From Streptomyces laurentii (GTDB lineage Bacteria > Actinomycetota > Actinomycetes > Streptomycetales > Streptomycetaceae): 64,000 bases of DNA. A program made the position numbers and the translations under genes. Every line of letters begins with the position of its first letter. Position 1 is the stretch's first letter. The stretch lies in the NCBI GenBank assembly GCA_002355495.1, contig AP017424.1, positions 7,443,501 to 7,507,500 of the forward strand. Reading direction: 5' to 3'. The notes beneath the pieces are model-generated. The model saw only the letters and a program-made list of their open reading frames with translations, was not told the DNA's origin and did not search any database. Positions 55,253 to 63,086 of this stretch are shown piece by piece.

Positions 55253-55777
55253 TTAGGTGGTAGATCGAAATAGCTCGGCTGTGTCGTCGGTGCGGAGTGT
55301 GATCCAGGTGAGGACGGCGGCACACAGGACCACCGTCACGAGAGCGGTCGGGTTCGGGGACGCGGACGAACTCGTCGACAGCACCGCTCCGGTGGCCGCA
55401 CCTGCCGGCAGAACGAGATTGCGCAGCACGTGCACCGGTCCTACCGGGACCGACGAGGTTCCGAAGCACTGGCAGAGAACACGTCGCCTGCGTCGGACCG
55501 CCACGAGGATGCTTGCTGTGAACGCGAGGAGCAGGGCGGATGCCAGGACGAACCCCGCCACGGCTGTCGCCGGTATCGCCACGAGGATGACGATCGCGGC
55601 TTCGGCCGCCACCACCATCGGGGCCGAGGCTTTCGCCGGCAACCCGGCTGCCAGCTCTCCCGCCGCCTTCACGAAGTCCGCGTACCGCTCGCGCGTCCGG
55701 ACCTTTCCGATGAAGGAGATGAGGAAGACCACGCCGATGAACACCTGGCAACCGGCGACTATGGCGGAGACCGTCAT
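55253..55777 (-). CDS. MauE/DoxX-like redox-associated membrane protein
   Basis: 174 residues, about four membrane helices. It begins MTVSAIVAGCQVFIGVVFLI, then SFIGKVRTRERYADFVKAAG, and has a cytoplasmic VLCQCFG Cys pair, both typical of MauE-like proteins that cooperate with TlpA/MauD. The ATG overlaps the stop of the upstream gene (ATGA). Probably helps form disulfides or mature an exported protein. Confidence 0.8.
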   Translation of the reverse strand: MTVSAIVAGCQVFIGVVFLISFIGKVRTRERYADFVKAAGELAAGLPAKASAPMVVAAEAAIVILVAIPATAVAGFVLASALLLAFTASILVAVRRRRRVLCQCFGTSSVPVGPVHVLRNLVLPAGAATGAVLSTSSSASPNPTALVTVVLCAAVLTWITLRTDDTAELFRSTT

Positions 55778-56400
55778 CGAGATACCTCCCTGTGCGCGAG
55801 GAACAGCCCCACCAGCGGGACGGGCAGCACGGCCAGCCAGACCTGATGCACCTTGTCCCACCGAGGACTGCCGGGATACGGCCAGACCGCTTCGAACCAA
55901 GGCAGCGTGATGACGGCGAGGCCCAGGAGCACCGCCGCCCCGATCACCGCGGCGAGCCGCTCGGGCCGCTGCCGCACGACGAACGCGGTGCAGGCGAGTC
56001 CTGTCAGCAGACAGACGATCGCCTCCGTGGCCAGCCCGGGGGCTGCCAGCTCCGCGCCTTCGGCGAGCCGGACCGACAGGATGAGGAACGTGCCCGCCCA
56101 GACGGCGGCGATGGGGGCGGCCACGAGCAACAGCCGGAGCCACTGCCGCAGCCAGCGCGGTACCGGAACCACCATCGTCGTGGCGGAGGCCGTGTCCACC
56201 AGCGCGAAGCCGGCGGCAGCGCCGAGAAGCACCCCGGCCATCCTCAGCGTGATCGCGGCGTTGTCAGGCTCTACCGGGGAGCCCGGGGTCGTGGCCAGCG
56301 CGAGGCCGACCGAGACCGAGGCAACCGCTGCCACGGGAGTCCAGTCGACCGCCCGGATCAGCGGTCCGAGCAGCTGGCCGGAGATACGCGTCACTCGCAC
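55774..56400 (-). CDS. hypothetical polytopic membrane protein
   Basis: 208 residues with about six hydrophobic segments (VAAVASVSVGLALATTPGSP, LRMAGVLLGAAAGFALVDTA, LLLVAAPIAAVWAGTFLILS, AVIGAAVLLGLAVITLPWFE). It resembles ABC-2-type or accessory membrane proteins but no diagnostic motif is seen. Overlaps MauE (ATGA) and the preceding gene by 10 bases, so part of one operon. Confidence 0.6.
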   Translation of the reverse strand: MRVTRISGQLLGPLIRAVDWTPVAAVASVSVGLALATTPGSPVEPDNAAITLRMAGVLLGAAAGFALVDTASATTMVVPVPRWLRQWLRLLLVAAPIAAVWAGTFLILSVRLAEGAELAAPGLATEAIVCLLTGLACTAFVVRQRPERLAAVIGAAVLLGLAVITLPWFEAVWPYPGSPRWDKVHQVWLAVLPVPLVGLFLAHREVSR

Positions 56401-56969
56401 GGCGATCCCTTCGGTGTCTCGGCGGCGGCCCGGTCCAGTTCCAGCAACGGCAGCGCCTGATCGACGGTTGTGGTGGGGGCAGTCAGTACGGTCCAGTTCG
56501 CCCAGATTCGTTCACGGGCCCCGGACTGCTCCAACAGCTGGTTCGCATAGGCGAGTTCGGAGGATCCGTAGTCCACGGATCCGAGGTCGGAGCGCGGCAC
56601 CTCCATCACCTTCTGCTTGCCGTCGCCCGTACGAATGGACGTACGCGTGCTCGTGGCAGCGACCGGCCGCTCCACCTGGCCGATCAGCCACAGGGCCACG
56701 ACGGTGCGCGCCTGCCCTCGGGCGTCGCAGCCCTGTGGGCCCCCGCCGCGCTGGGTTCCCCACGGGAAGCCACTGGCCGCTGCGGCCATCTGCGCGGCCA
56801 GCGCCCGCCGGGAACCGCGTTCCGCTCCGTTGCGCCCCCAGGACGTCGTCGTCAGGATGCTCTTGTCGGCGACCGCAGGATCGAGGACCCCGGCGGGGGC
56901 GCGCTGGACGATGCCGGGCAGCCGCTCGCGCGCCTTCCGGGACCGCCGCCACCACTGGTTCGACCGCAT
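56391..56969 (-). CDS. hypothetical protein, probably 5'-truncated
   Basis: 192 residues from the first ATG; the sequence starts abruptly (MRSNQWWRRSRKARERLPGI). Notable stretches are ILTTTSWGRNGAERGSRRAL, GGGPQGCDARGQARTVVALW and VDYGSSELAYANQLLEQSGA. No domain recognised. A perfect 25-bp hairpin begins 45 bases upstream, which would not be expected inside an operon, so the native 5' part may be lost. First gene of the MauE/TlpA group as it stands. Confidence 0.5.
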   Translation of the reverse strand: MRSNQWWRRSRKARERLPGIVQRAPAGVLDPAVADKSILTTTSWGRNGAERGSRRALAAQMAAAASGFPWGTQRGGGPQGCDARGQARTVVALWLIGQVERPVAATSTRTSIRTGDGKQKVMEVPRSDLGSVDYGSSELAYANQLLEQSGARERIWANWTVLTAPTTTVDQALPLLELDRAAAETPKGSPCE

Positions 56970-57013
56970 CCCGCCATGGCCCGCGCGGCCGCCACCGCGC
57001 CGGCGGTGAGTTC

Positions 57014-57071
57014 CTGAACGAAGGCCGCCCTGGCAGGTACGGGGGAACCTGCCAGGGCGGCCTTCGTTCAG
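57014..57071. terminator. perfect 25-bp stem hairpin
   Basis: Arms 57014-57038 and 57047-57071 are exact complements around an 8-base loop. No T-run on either side. A strong bidirectional terminator, or the end of a lost element. Confidence 0.7.
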
Positions 57072-57444
57072 CGTACGGGCGCCTGTGCCCGTGGATGCCG
57101 GCTTTGCGTCAGACGCCCATCACCAGGTCGTCCACCCATCCGGCGAAGCCGTCCCGTCCGAGCGCCGCGACCCCGCACATCGACAGGAAAACGGCCTCAT
57201 AGTGAGCCGAGACCTGCCGGCCGTGCGCGGACCGGGCAGAGGCGTGGCCGGTGTACCTCGTCGCGGAGGTGAAGGCCGTCTACCGGCGCCCGGAGGCTCA
57301 GCGACAGGACTGGTGGCGCCCCGAGGCGGCCCCTGAGACCGAGAGGTATGGCACCCCTCCCATCACAGCTCACCCCCTTTAGAGGAGCTAACAGAAAGCT
57401 TCGTTGAACCCATGACTCTTCCTGGGTAGCTCGTTGAGCGGGTC
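57072..57444. other. non-coding debris left of an IS5 fragment
   Basis: A short frame at about 57205-57360 (AETCRPCADRAEAWPVYLVA then YRRPEAQRQDWWRPEA) looks weakly coding but has no start and is not recognised. The IS5 end probably lies near 57390-57440. Confidence 0.4.
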
Positions 57445-57680
57445 ATGGGGAAGGGGAAGGGGCCTCCGTGGGTGGTGTCGGATGACCTGTGGGGGCGGAT
57501 CGAGCCGTTGCTGCCGGTCAGGCAGCGCCGGACGCGGAATCCGGGACGGCTGCCGTTGGATGATCGTGGTTGTCTGCAAGGGATCTTGTTCGTCCTGCAT
57601 ACCGGGATCCAGTGGGAGTGGCTGCCGCAGGAGCTCGGCTTCGGGTCCGGGATGACCTGCTGGCGGCGGTTGCGGGACTG
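57445..57680 (+). pseudogene. IS5-family transposase N-terminal fragment
   Basis: VVSDDLWGRIEPLLPVRQRR then DDRGCLQGILFVLHTGIQWE and WLPQELGFGSGMTCWRRLRD: the conserved start of an IS5 transposase. It ends abruptly at RDW and is fused to an unrelated reading frame. Confidence 0.85.
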
Positions 57681-57875
57681 GCCGCCGCCGACACCGCCGT
57701 CTCCTCGGGCTCGACCACCACCGTCGGCCCCAACGGTGTGTCGACCAGCTCCGGGACGAGCGTCAACACCTCGAATGGCCCCGGCTTCACCATCTCCGAG
57801 ACGACGCACGAAGTCGTGGCTGGCGTCGCTGGTTTCAGCATGACCGACACCAACGTGACCATCAGCTTCAACTGA
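57660..57875 (+). pseudogene. 3' fragment of an unidentified Ser/Thr/Gly-rich protein
   Basis: In the frame ending at 57875: LAAADTAVSSGSTTTVGPNG, VSTSSGTSVNTSNGPGFTIS, VVAGVAGFSMTDTNVTISFN. Low complexity and beta-strand-like, with strong coding character but no start of its own. It is joined to the IS5 fragment, so it is the tail of a truncated gene. Not recognised; possibly a secreted or surface protein, or a peptide precursor tail. Confidence 0.45.
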
Positions 57876-58119
57876 GATTGGCGGGCGGGCCGGCTGACCA
57901 CGATGCGAGAAGGCCCTGACGCTCGTTGAGCGGTGGGTTTCCCGGCAGGCGCCGGGGCTCCGGGGCGCAGGCCGCCCGGCATGGTGTACGGGGATGTGCT
58001 GGATCGTCGCCGCCTTGGTCATCGCTCCCTGAGGTGGCGACGATCCGTTTCCTGGCCGGCCCGCGGCGAGGTGCTACTGGCCACCTCGCCAAGGAACGGG
58101 CGGACGGTGCCGAACCGCC

Positions 58120-58515
58120 CCACGAGCATGGACCGCGCCACTCCTCGTCCGCGTCGGAGTCCAGCGGCGGCGTCAGCTCGAACAGCGCGGCGATCGCGGC
58201 GGCCGGCTCGTGCCGGGGCACCATCGCCTCGAAGCTCTCCACCGCCGTGCCGGGGGCCTCGCCGGTGTCGGCGTCGACCAGCTCGCTCGTGGTGTCGAAG
58301 ACGACCTGGAACGCGGTCGCGAGCTTCGCCGAGGCCCGCGCGTCCAACCACCCGCTCAGCTCGTCCCGGGCCTCGGCGAAGTCCCGCCAGCCCCCAGCCA
58401 CCTGGGTCTCCCCGGCGTGCGTACGGGCCGTACCGTCCCGCTCGCCGTACATCTTCAAGTACACCGCCAATCCGTACGGGCTCGGATCGCCGAATAAGGG
58501 AGAGTTGCGTGTCAA
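58120..58515 (-). CDS. hypothetical protein, 3' end broken
   Basis: From an ATG at 58515 (MTRNSPLFGDPSPYGLAVYL), about 130 residues are convincingly coding (WRDFAEARDELSGWLDARAS, AKLATAFQVVFDTTSELVDA, FEAMVPRHEPAAAIAALFEL, ending DSDADEEW). After ~58120 the frame becomes Arg/Pro-rich, and another frame reads MLVGRFGTVRPFLGEVASST, which hints at Tn3-transposase sequence. Probably a gene truncated by an insertion. Not recognised. Confidence 0.4.
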
Positions 58516-58635
58516 CGCGAATGGGCCCAGGCCCCTTCACCGCAGGGAGCGGGAAGAGCCCGGGCCCGGGGCCGGTGCTCTCAGCTGGCATCGGTCAGGC
58601 CGCCCTCCGGAGCGGAGGGTCAGGCGCCTCCGCCG

Positions 58636-58770
58636 CTAGAAGAACCCGAGCTTCTTCGGCGAGTAGCTGACCAGGAGGTTCTTCGTCTGCTGGTAGTGCT
58701 CCAGCATCATCTTGTGGGTCTCGCGGCCCACGCCCGACTGCTTGTATCCGCCGAAGGCGGCGTGTGCGGA
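58636..58770 (-). pseudogene. aldehyde dehydrogenase C-terminal fragment (ALDH 3'-end copy 4)
   Basis: The minus strand encodes AHAAFGGYKQSGVGRETHKM then MLEHYQQTKNLLVSYSPKKL and GFF stop at 58637-58639: the true C-terminus of an NAD-dependent ALDH (the GGYKQSGxGRE motif is diagnostic). Only ~45 residues remain. Upstream is a small hairpin (GGAGTTT/AAACTCC) and SWSAAFRFYG, which recalls the RWSA residues of repeats 1 and 3. This is the most gene-like of the four copies. Confidence 0.75.
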
Positions 58771-59112
58771 GTTTGATGAAACTCCGTAGAAGCGGAAGGC
58801 GGCTGACCAGGAATGATGACGGACGTAGAGTGGCTTGATCACTGGCTGCAGCGGGCTCCGGACCTCTCCGAGGCGACATTGGAGCGGATCACGGAGCACC
58901 TGGCCGAGGACGACGACGGCTAGGGTCCGGCTTGATGTCCGGGTCCTCGGCAGGACTTCGGATCCGCCAGGTCCAGGAGCCGCTGGACGGTTTCGAGGCC
59001 GAGCCGACGGATCGTCAGGGCTGCCCCGTGTGGGGCGGTGCGAAGGCTGCGGTTTCGAGTTGTGGCCTCGGAGGGTTTCCGGGCATCCGGGCCAGGCGCT
59101 CCCACCCCCGGG
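58771..59112. other. intergenic, no intact gene seen
   Basis: About 340 bases. A short plus-strand frame after 58814 (MMTDVEWLDHWLQRAP) looks coding but loses register at 58860 before LSEATLERITEHLAEDDDG, so it is either a broken small gene or chance. Confidence 0.4.
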
Positions 59113-59334
59113 CTGCGTGAGCCAGTCCGGGAGGTGTTCGTCGGCGTCACCGATCCGTGCGATCCGCGAGTGGAGACCGCGGAGGAGGTCCGCGACCGGG
59201 TGCTTCGTGCGGCCCGCTACATTCCGGTGGACCAGGCGGACGACCGGTCGACCAGCCGCGAGGTGGCGTTCGCCAAGATCCGGGCCCGCGTCAAAGGCAC
59301 CAAGCTGGCTGCGGCCGTCCTCGCAGGCGGCTGA
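59113..59334 (+). pseudogene. MetE-like (cobalamin-independent methyltransferase superfamily) C-terminal fragment
   Basis: VFVGVTDPCDPRVETAEEVR then DRVLRAARYIPVDQ, a short deletion where the GTTDDCGFSPF metal-Cys motif should be, then STSREVAFAKIRARVKGTKL. This is the end of a MetE/epoxyalkane-CoM-transferase-type protein that has lost its zinc-binding Cys. Confidence 0.7.
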
Positions 59335-59651
59335 CGGAGAAGCCCACGGCGACAGTCCTCAGTGTGAGCGGCCGTGTCCGTGTGAGCCCGTCCCGGACGG
59401 AGGGGGCTCACGCGGGCGGCTCGTACCTGCGGCCGGTCCGGCAGGTGGCGGCCGGAGGAGGCGCTGCCGGCGCGGAAGTTCTCCATGGCGGGCTGGAGTT
59501 CACGGCGGCTGGCCGTCACGTACGGGCGACGGGTTCGCGGGTCGATCGGCCCGCCGCGCGCCAGGACGGACCGAAGGCCAGGACCGAAGCGGCCTGCGGA
59601 TGTTCCCCGCTGTCGCCTCCGGCGAGAGGAGCCGGCCGTCGCCGTCCGCGC
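59335..59651. other. intergenic, no gene seen
   Basis: About 315 bases without a supported reading frame, downstream of the MFS gene. Confidence 0.4.
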
Positions 59652-60635
59652 TCAGCTGCTGCTCGCGTGCTCGGCCGGTGCCTCGGTCGCCGGGCGGGCG
59701 GGGTGGGTGCCGGCCGGTGCGGGGCGGTGGTGGAGCAGCGTGGCGGCGAGGGTGCCGAGCGTGCCGGCGGCGAGGGTGGTGCAGCCGAGCAGCAGGGTGA
59801 GGCGGGCGGGGCGGCCGCGCATGGCGATCGAGCCGAGCGCGCCGGCGGCGGTCAGGGTGGCGATGGCGAGGGCGCCGACCAGGTGGTTGGTCGAGTGCAG
59901 GACCGAGGCGGTGAGCGAGGGGGCGAGGGAGAGGTAGAGGCCGCCCAGGGCCCAGACGGCGATCAGGGCGGGCAGTGCGGTGAGGAACGCGCCGCGTGCC
60001 TGGCGGGGCACCCGGATGCGGGGGGTCAGCGAGGTGAGTGCGCCGGGGCGGCGGGTGGCGGTCTCGGGTATCAGGGGCAGGGCGAGGGCGGTGAGGACGA
60101 GGCCGGCCAGGAGCAGGGCGAACACCAGGATTCGCGGGGCGGGGCCGTACTCCACGAGCAGGCCGGCGCCGACGGCGCCGACGGCGAGTCCGCCGTGCGA
60201 GGCCGCGCCGTTGGCGAAGGCGCCGAGTCCGGGCCGGTGGGGCGGCTGGAGGTCGACCAGGGCGGCGGCGAGTGCGCCGGTGGCGGCTCCGGTGGCCAGG
60301 CCCTGGACGGCGCGGGCGGCGAACAGCCAGCCGACCGAGTGGGCTTCGGCGAACAGCAGCATCGAGACGGCTTCGAGGAGGACGGAGCCGAGGATGACGG
60401 GTTTGCGGCCGAGGAAGTCGGACAGGCCGCCGACGGTGACCAGGGCGAGCAGCAGGAACAGCGCGTACACCGCGAAGACGGCGGTCAGCACGCCGGCCGA
60501 GAAGTCCCAGTGGGCCTGGTAGACGACGTAGAGCGGGGAGGGTGCCGCGGCGGCGAACATCATCACCAGCAGCACGGCGGTGACCAGCCAGAACGCCGGG
60601 GTGCGGGGCAGACGGGCCGAACCGGAAGCGGACAT
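59652..60635 (-). CDS. MFS transporter (drug-efflux-like), shortened
   Basis: 327 residues; start at ATG 60635. About ten hydrophobic segments instead of twelve. Helix 1 is FWLVTAVLLVMMFAAAAPSP; the motif-A loop is GGLSDFLGRKPVILGSVLLE. It ends in a Pro/Ala-rich tail (HHRPAPAGTHPARPATEAPA), so the last two helices are missing or the family is short. Divergent from a TetR gene, with two palindromic sites between them, the usual layout of a TetR-repressed efflux pump. Confidence 0.85.
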   Translation of the reverse strand: MSASGSARLPRTPAFWLVTAVLLVMMFAAAAPSPLYVVYQAHWDFSAGVLTAVFAVYALFLLLALVTVGGLSDFLGRKPVILGSVLLEAVSMLLFAEAHSVGWLFAARAVQGLATGAATGALAAALVDLQPPHRPGLGAFANGAASHGGLAVGAVGAGLLVEYGPAPRILVFALLLAGLVLTALALPLIPETATRRPGALTSLTPRIRVPRQARGAFLTALPALIAVWALGGLYLSLAPSLTASVLHSTNHLVGALAIATLTAAGALGSIAMRGRPARLTLLLGCTTLAAGTLGTLAATLLHHRPAPAGTHPARPATEAPAEHASSS

Positions 60636-60657
60636 CGAGGACCTGGCCTTCTCGTCA

Positions 60658-60723
60658 AAAGCAATCAGATTTGCTTTAGCGAAGGCTAGTGCAGAGCTCG
60701 GAAAAAGCAAAAGTGATTGCGTT
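60658..60723. promoter_or_regulatory. two TetR-type operator-like palindromes
   Basis: AAAGCAATCAGATTTGCTTT (60658-60677) and AAAGCAAAAGTGATTGCGTT (60704-60723) are 20-bp inverted repeats with start points 46 bp apart, in the intergenic region between the MFS and TetR genes. They are much more AT-rich than their surroundings. Confidence 0.7.
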
Positions 60724-60734
60724 AAGCTGGCGCG

Positions 60735-61325
60735 GTGAGCACAGACCCGCCGACCGGGAGCACCCCGACCCCGGTCCGCCGCGAGGGCGGACGCAGCGCC
60801 CGGGTGCGCGAAGCCGTCCACCGCGCGGTGGCCGAGCTGATCGCCGAACAGGGCCCGGAACACCTGACCATGCCCGCCGTCGCCGCCCGAGCCGGCGTCA
60901 ACCCGACCACGGTGTACCGGCGTTGGGGCGACCTGCACCGGCTGCTCGACGACGTCGCGGGCGTCCGGCTGCGCCCCGACGACCCCGCACCCGACACCGG
61001 CAGCCTGCGCCAGGACCTGCTGCTGTGGGCCGAGCAGACCCGCACCACCATCACCACGCCCGAAGTGCTCGCCCTGCTGCGCGCCTCGGTCGGCCGGGCC
61101 GCCACCACGCCGGGGCCCAGCCCGCGGATGGCCGCCCGCGAGCAGCAGCTCACCGCCGTGCTCGCGGGCGCCGAGCGGCGCGGCGAGCCCTGTCCGACGC
61201 CGCAGCAGGCCATGGACCATCTGCTGGCCCCGCTCTACTTCCGGGTCATCCTCGGTCTGGGCCCCGTCACCGCCGACTACGCCCGCACCTTGGTGGAGGA
61301 CCTGCTGCGGAACTACGCGCGCTGA
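60735..61325 (+). CDS. TetR-family transcriptional regulator
   Basis: 196 residues from GTG 60735. The N-terminal helix-turn-helix is VREAVHRAVAELIAEQGPEH then LTMPAVAARAGVNPTTVYRR. The C-terminal ligand domain is of the TetR_C type (AMDHLLAPLYFRVILGLGPV). Probably represses itself and the divergent MFS gene via the palindromes at 60658-60723. Confidence 0.93.
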   Translation: MSTDPPTGSTPTPVRREGGRSARVREAVHRAVAELIAEQGPEHLTMPAVAARAGVNPTTVYRRWGDLHRLLDDVAGVRLRPDDPAPDTGSLRQDLLLWAEQTRTTITTPEVLALLRASVGRAATTPGPSPRMAAREQQLTAVLAGAERRGEPCPTPQQAMDHLLAPLYFRVILGLGPVTADYARTLVEDLLRNYAR

Positions 61326-61332
61326 TCGGCGC

Positions 61333-62205
61333 TCACAGGCCCAGGACGCGGGTGGCGTTCTCCTTGAGGATCAGCGGGCGGACCTCCGGCTTGAGGTCGA
61401 GGGCGTCAAAGTCCGCCAGCCAGCGGTCGGGGGTGACGACGGGGTAGTCCGAGCCGAACAGGACCTTGTGGCGGAGGAAGGAGCCGGCGGCCTTCACGAG
61501 TTGCGGCGGGAAGTACTTCGGCGACCACCCGGACAGGTCGATGTACACGTTGGCCTTGTGCGTGGCGATGGAGATCGCCGCGTCCTGCCAGGGCACCGAC
61601 GGGTGCGCCAGGACGATCGTCAGGCCGGGGAAGTCGGCGGCGACGTCGTCCAGCAGCATCGGGTCGGACCAGCGCAGCTTGATGCCGCGGCCGCCGGGCA
61701 GGCCGGCGCCGATGCCGGTCTGGCCGGTGTGGAACAGGGCGGGGACGCCCAGTTCCTGGATCGCCTCGTAGAGCGGGTAGTGCTCGCGGGCGTTCGGTGC
61801 GAACGCCTGGAGGCTGGGGTGGAACTTGAAACCGCGGACGCCGTGGTCGAGGACGAGCGAGCGGGCCCGGGCGACGGCGTCCGGCCGGTGCGGGTCGATG
61901 GAGCCGAACGGGATGAGGACGTCGGGGTGGGCGGCCGCCGCCTCGGCGATCTCCTCGCTGGACAGGCCGGGATGGCCGAGGCCGGTGGTGGCGTCCACGG
62001 TGAAGATCACGGCGGCCATCCGGCGCTCGCGGTAGTAGGCCGCCAGGCGTTCGACGGTCGGGGTGCGGTCCTGGCCGGATTTGAAGTAGGCGGCCGAGGC
62101 GTCCATCAGCTCCGCGTCGAGTGCGAGGTGCCCGTGGGCGTCCTGTTCCACGTGGACGTGGAAGTCGATGGCGATCGCATCGGTGGGGTTCATGGGGGTG
62201 CTCAC
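61333..62205 (-). CDS. metal-dependent amidohydrolase (ACMSD-like TIM barrel)
   Basis: 290 residues from GTG 62205, which overlaps the stop of the dehydrogenase gene (GTGA). It has the first metal pair in IDFHVHVEQ (HxH), VRGFKFHPSLQAFAPN, ALFHTGQTG (His), TIVLAHPSVPWQDAAIS (His) and VLFGSDYPVVTPDRW (Asp). This is the Amidohydro_2 pattern of ACMSD/decarboxylase- or lactonase-like enzymes. Last gene of the operon; likely hydrolyses or decarboxylates a pathway intermediate. Confidence 0.88.
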   Translation of the reverse strand: MSTPMNPTDAIAIDFHVHVEQDAHGHLALDAELMDASAAYFKSGQDRTPTVERLAAYYRERRMAAVIFTVDATTGLGHPGLSSEEIAEAAAAHPDVLIPFGSIDPHRPDAVARARSLVLDHGVRGFKFHPSLQAFAPNAREHYPLYEAIQELGVPALFHTGQTGIGAGLPGGRGIKLRWSDPMLLDDVAADFPGLTIVLAHPSVPWQDAAISIATHKANVYIDLSGWSPKYFPPQLVKAAGSFLRHKVLFGSDYPVVTPDRWLADFDALDLKPEVRPLILKENATRVLGL

Positions 62206-63086
62206 AGGTGGTTGGTCCGGTTCTTGGCGTCGAGGAGGAGGGAGAGGAGGGCGTCGCGTTCCGCGACCAGCTCGGCCTCGGCGGTCCCGGCGAGTTCGTC
62301 GCTCACGCCCTGGGTGATGGCGCGCGCCAGCTCGGGCGTGAGGCGTGGCGTGCCGAGGTCCGCCCACCACTCCTCCATGGGCGGGCCGAGGTGCTCCAGG
62401 ACGTGCGCGATGCCGCCCGGGCCGCCCGAGAGATGCTGGTTGAGGAAGGGGCCGAGCAGCGCCCAGCGCAGGCCGGGCCCGTGGGCAATGGCCGCGTCGA
62501 TGTCGGCGACGCTCGCCGCGCCCTGCTCGACGAGGGAGTACGCCTCCCGCCACAGCGCGGCCTGGAGCCGGTTCGCGACGTGGCCGGGCAGCTCCCGGCG
62601 CAGCCGGATCGGACGGCGGCCCAGGCTGCGGTAGAAGCCCATGGCCTGCTCGACGGCGGCCTCGGCGGTGCGCCAGCCTGGTACCACCTCGACCAGCGGG
62701 ATCAGGTGGGGCGGGTTGAACGGGTGCCCCACCAGGACCCGATCGGGGTGGGCCGGGCAGGCCTGCTGGATCCGCGACGGCGGCAGCCCGGAGGAGCTGC
62801 TCGCCAGGACCGTTCCCGGCGGGGCGGCGGCGTCGAGGACCGCGAAGACCTCGTCCTTCAGCTCCGGCCGTTCCGGGCCGTTCTCCTGGACGAACTCGGC
62901 GTCGGCGACCGCCTCGGCGAGGTCCGGGGTGAACGACAGCCGCCCCTGGTCGGCGGCGACGGCCGCCCGCAGCCGCCCCTCCGCGCCGGGCGCGGGGTCG
63001 CTCGCGACGACCTGGTGCCCGTGCAGCAGGAAGAGCGTGGTCCAGGACGCCCCGATGACGCCGGTACCGACGACGGCGATCCTCAC
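62202..63086 (-). CDS. 3-hydroxyacyl-CoA dehydrogenase-type NAD enzyme
   Basis: 294 residues; GTG at 63086 overlaps the stop of the synthetase gene (GTGA). Rossmann motif IAVVGTGVIGASWTTLF; catalytic His region VGHPFNPPHLIPLVEVVPG; C-terminal domain GHVANRLQAALWREAYSLVE. Shorter than fatty-acid-oxidation enzymes and close to the carnitine/3-hydroxybutyryl type. It probably oxidises a 3-hydroxy acid or acyl-CoA. Confidence 0.88.
   Translation of the reverse strand: MRIAVVGTGVIGASWTTLFLLHGHQVVASDPAPGAEGRLRAAVAADQGRLSFTPDLAEAVADAEFVQENGPERPELKDEVFAVLDAAAPPGTVLASSSSGLPPSRIQQACPAHPDRVLVGHPFNPPHLIPLVEVVPGWRTAEAAVEQAMGFYRSLGRRPIRLRRELPGHVANRLQAALWREAYSLVEQGAASVADIDAAIAHGPGLRWALLGPFLNQHLSGGPGGIAHVLEHLGPPMEEWWADLGTPRLTPELARAITQGVSDELAGTAEAELVAERDALLSLLLDAKNRTNHL

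Noticed and set aside
58814..58923. Small 36-residue gene (MMTDVEWLDHWLQRAP ... EHLAEDDDG)
   Set aside because: The frame changes at about 58860, so it is not one continuous ORF; kept only as a note.
59113..59334. Functional metE controlled by the orphan riboswitch
   Set aside because: It is a C-terminal fragment missing the zinc Cys motif, lies 41 kb away and on the opposite strand from the riboswitch.
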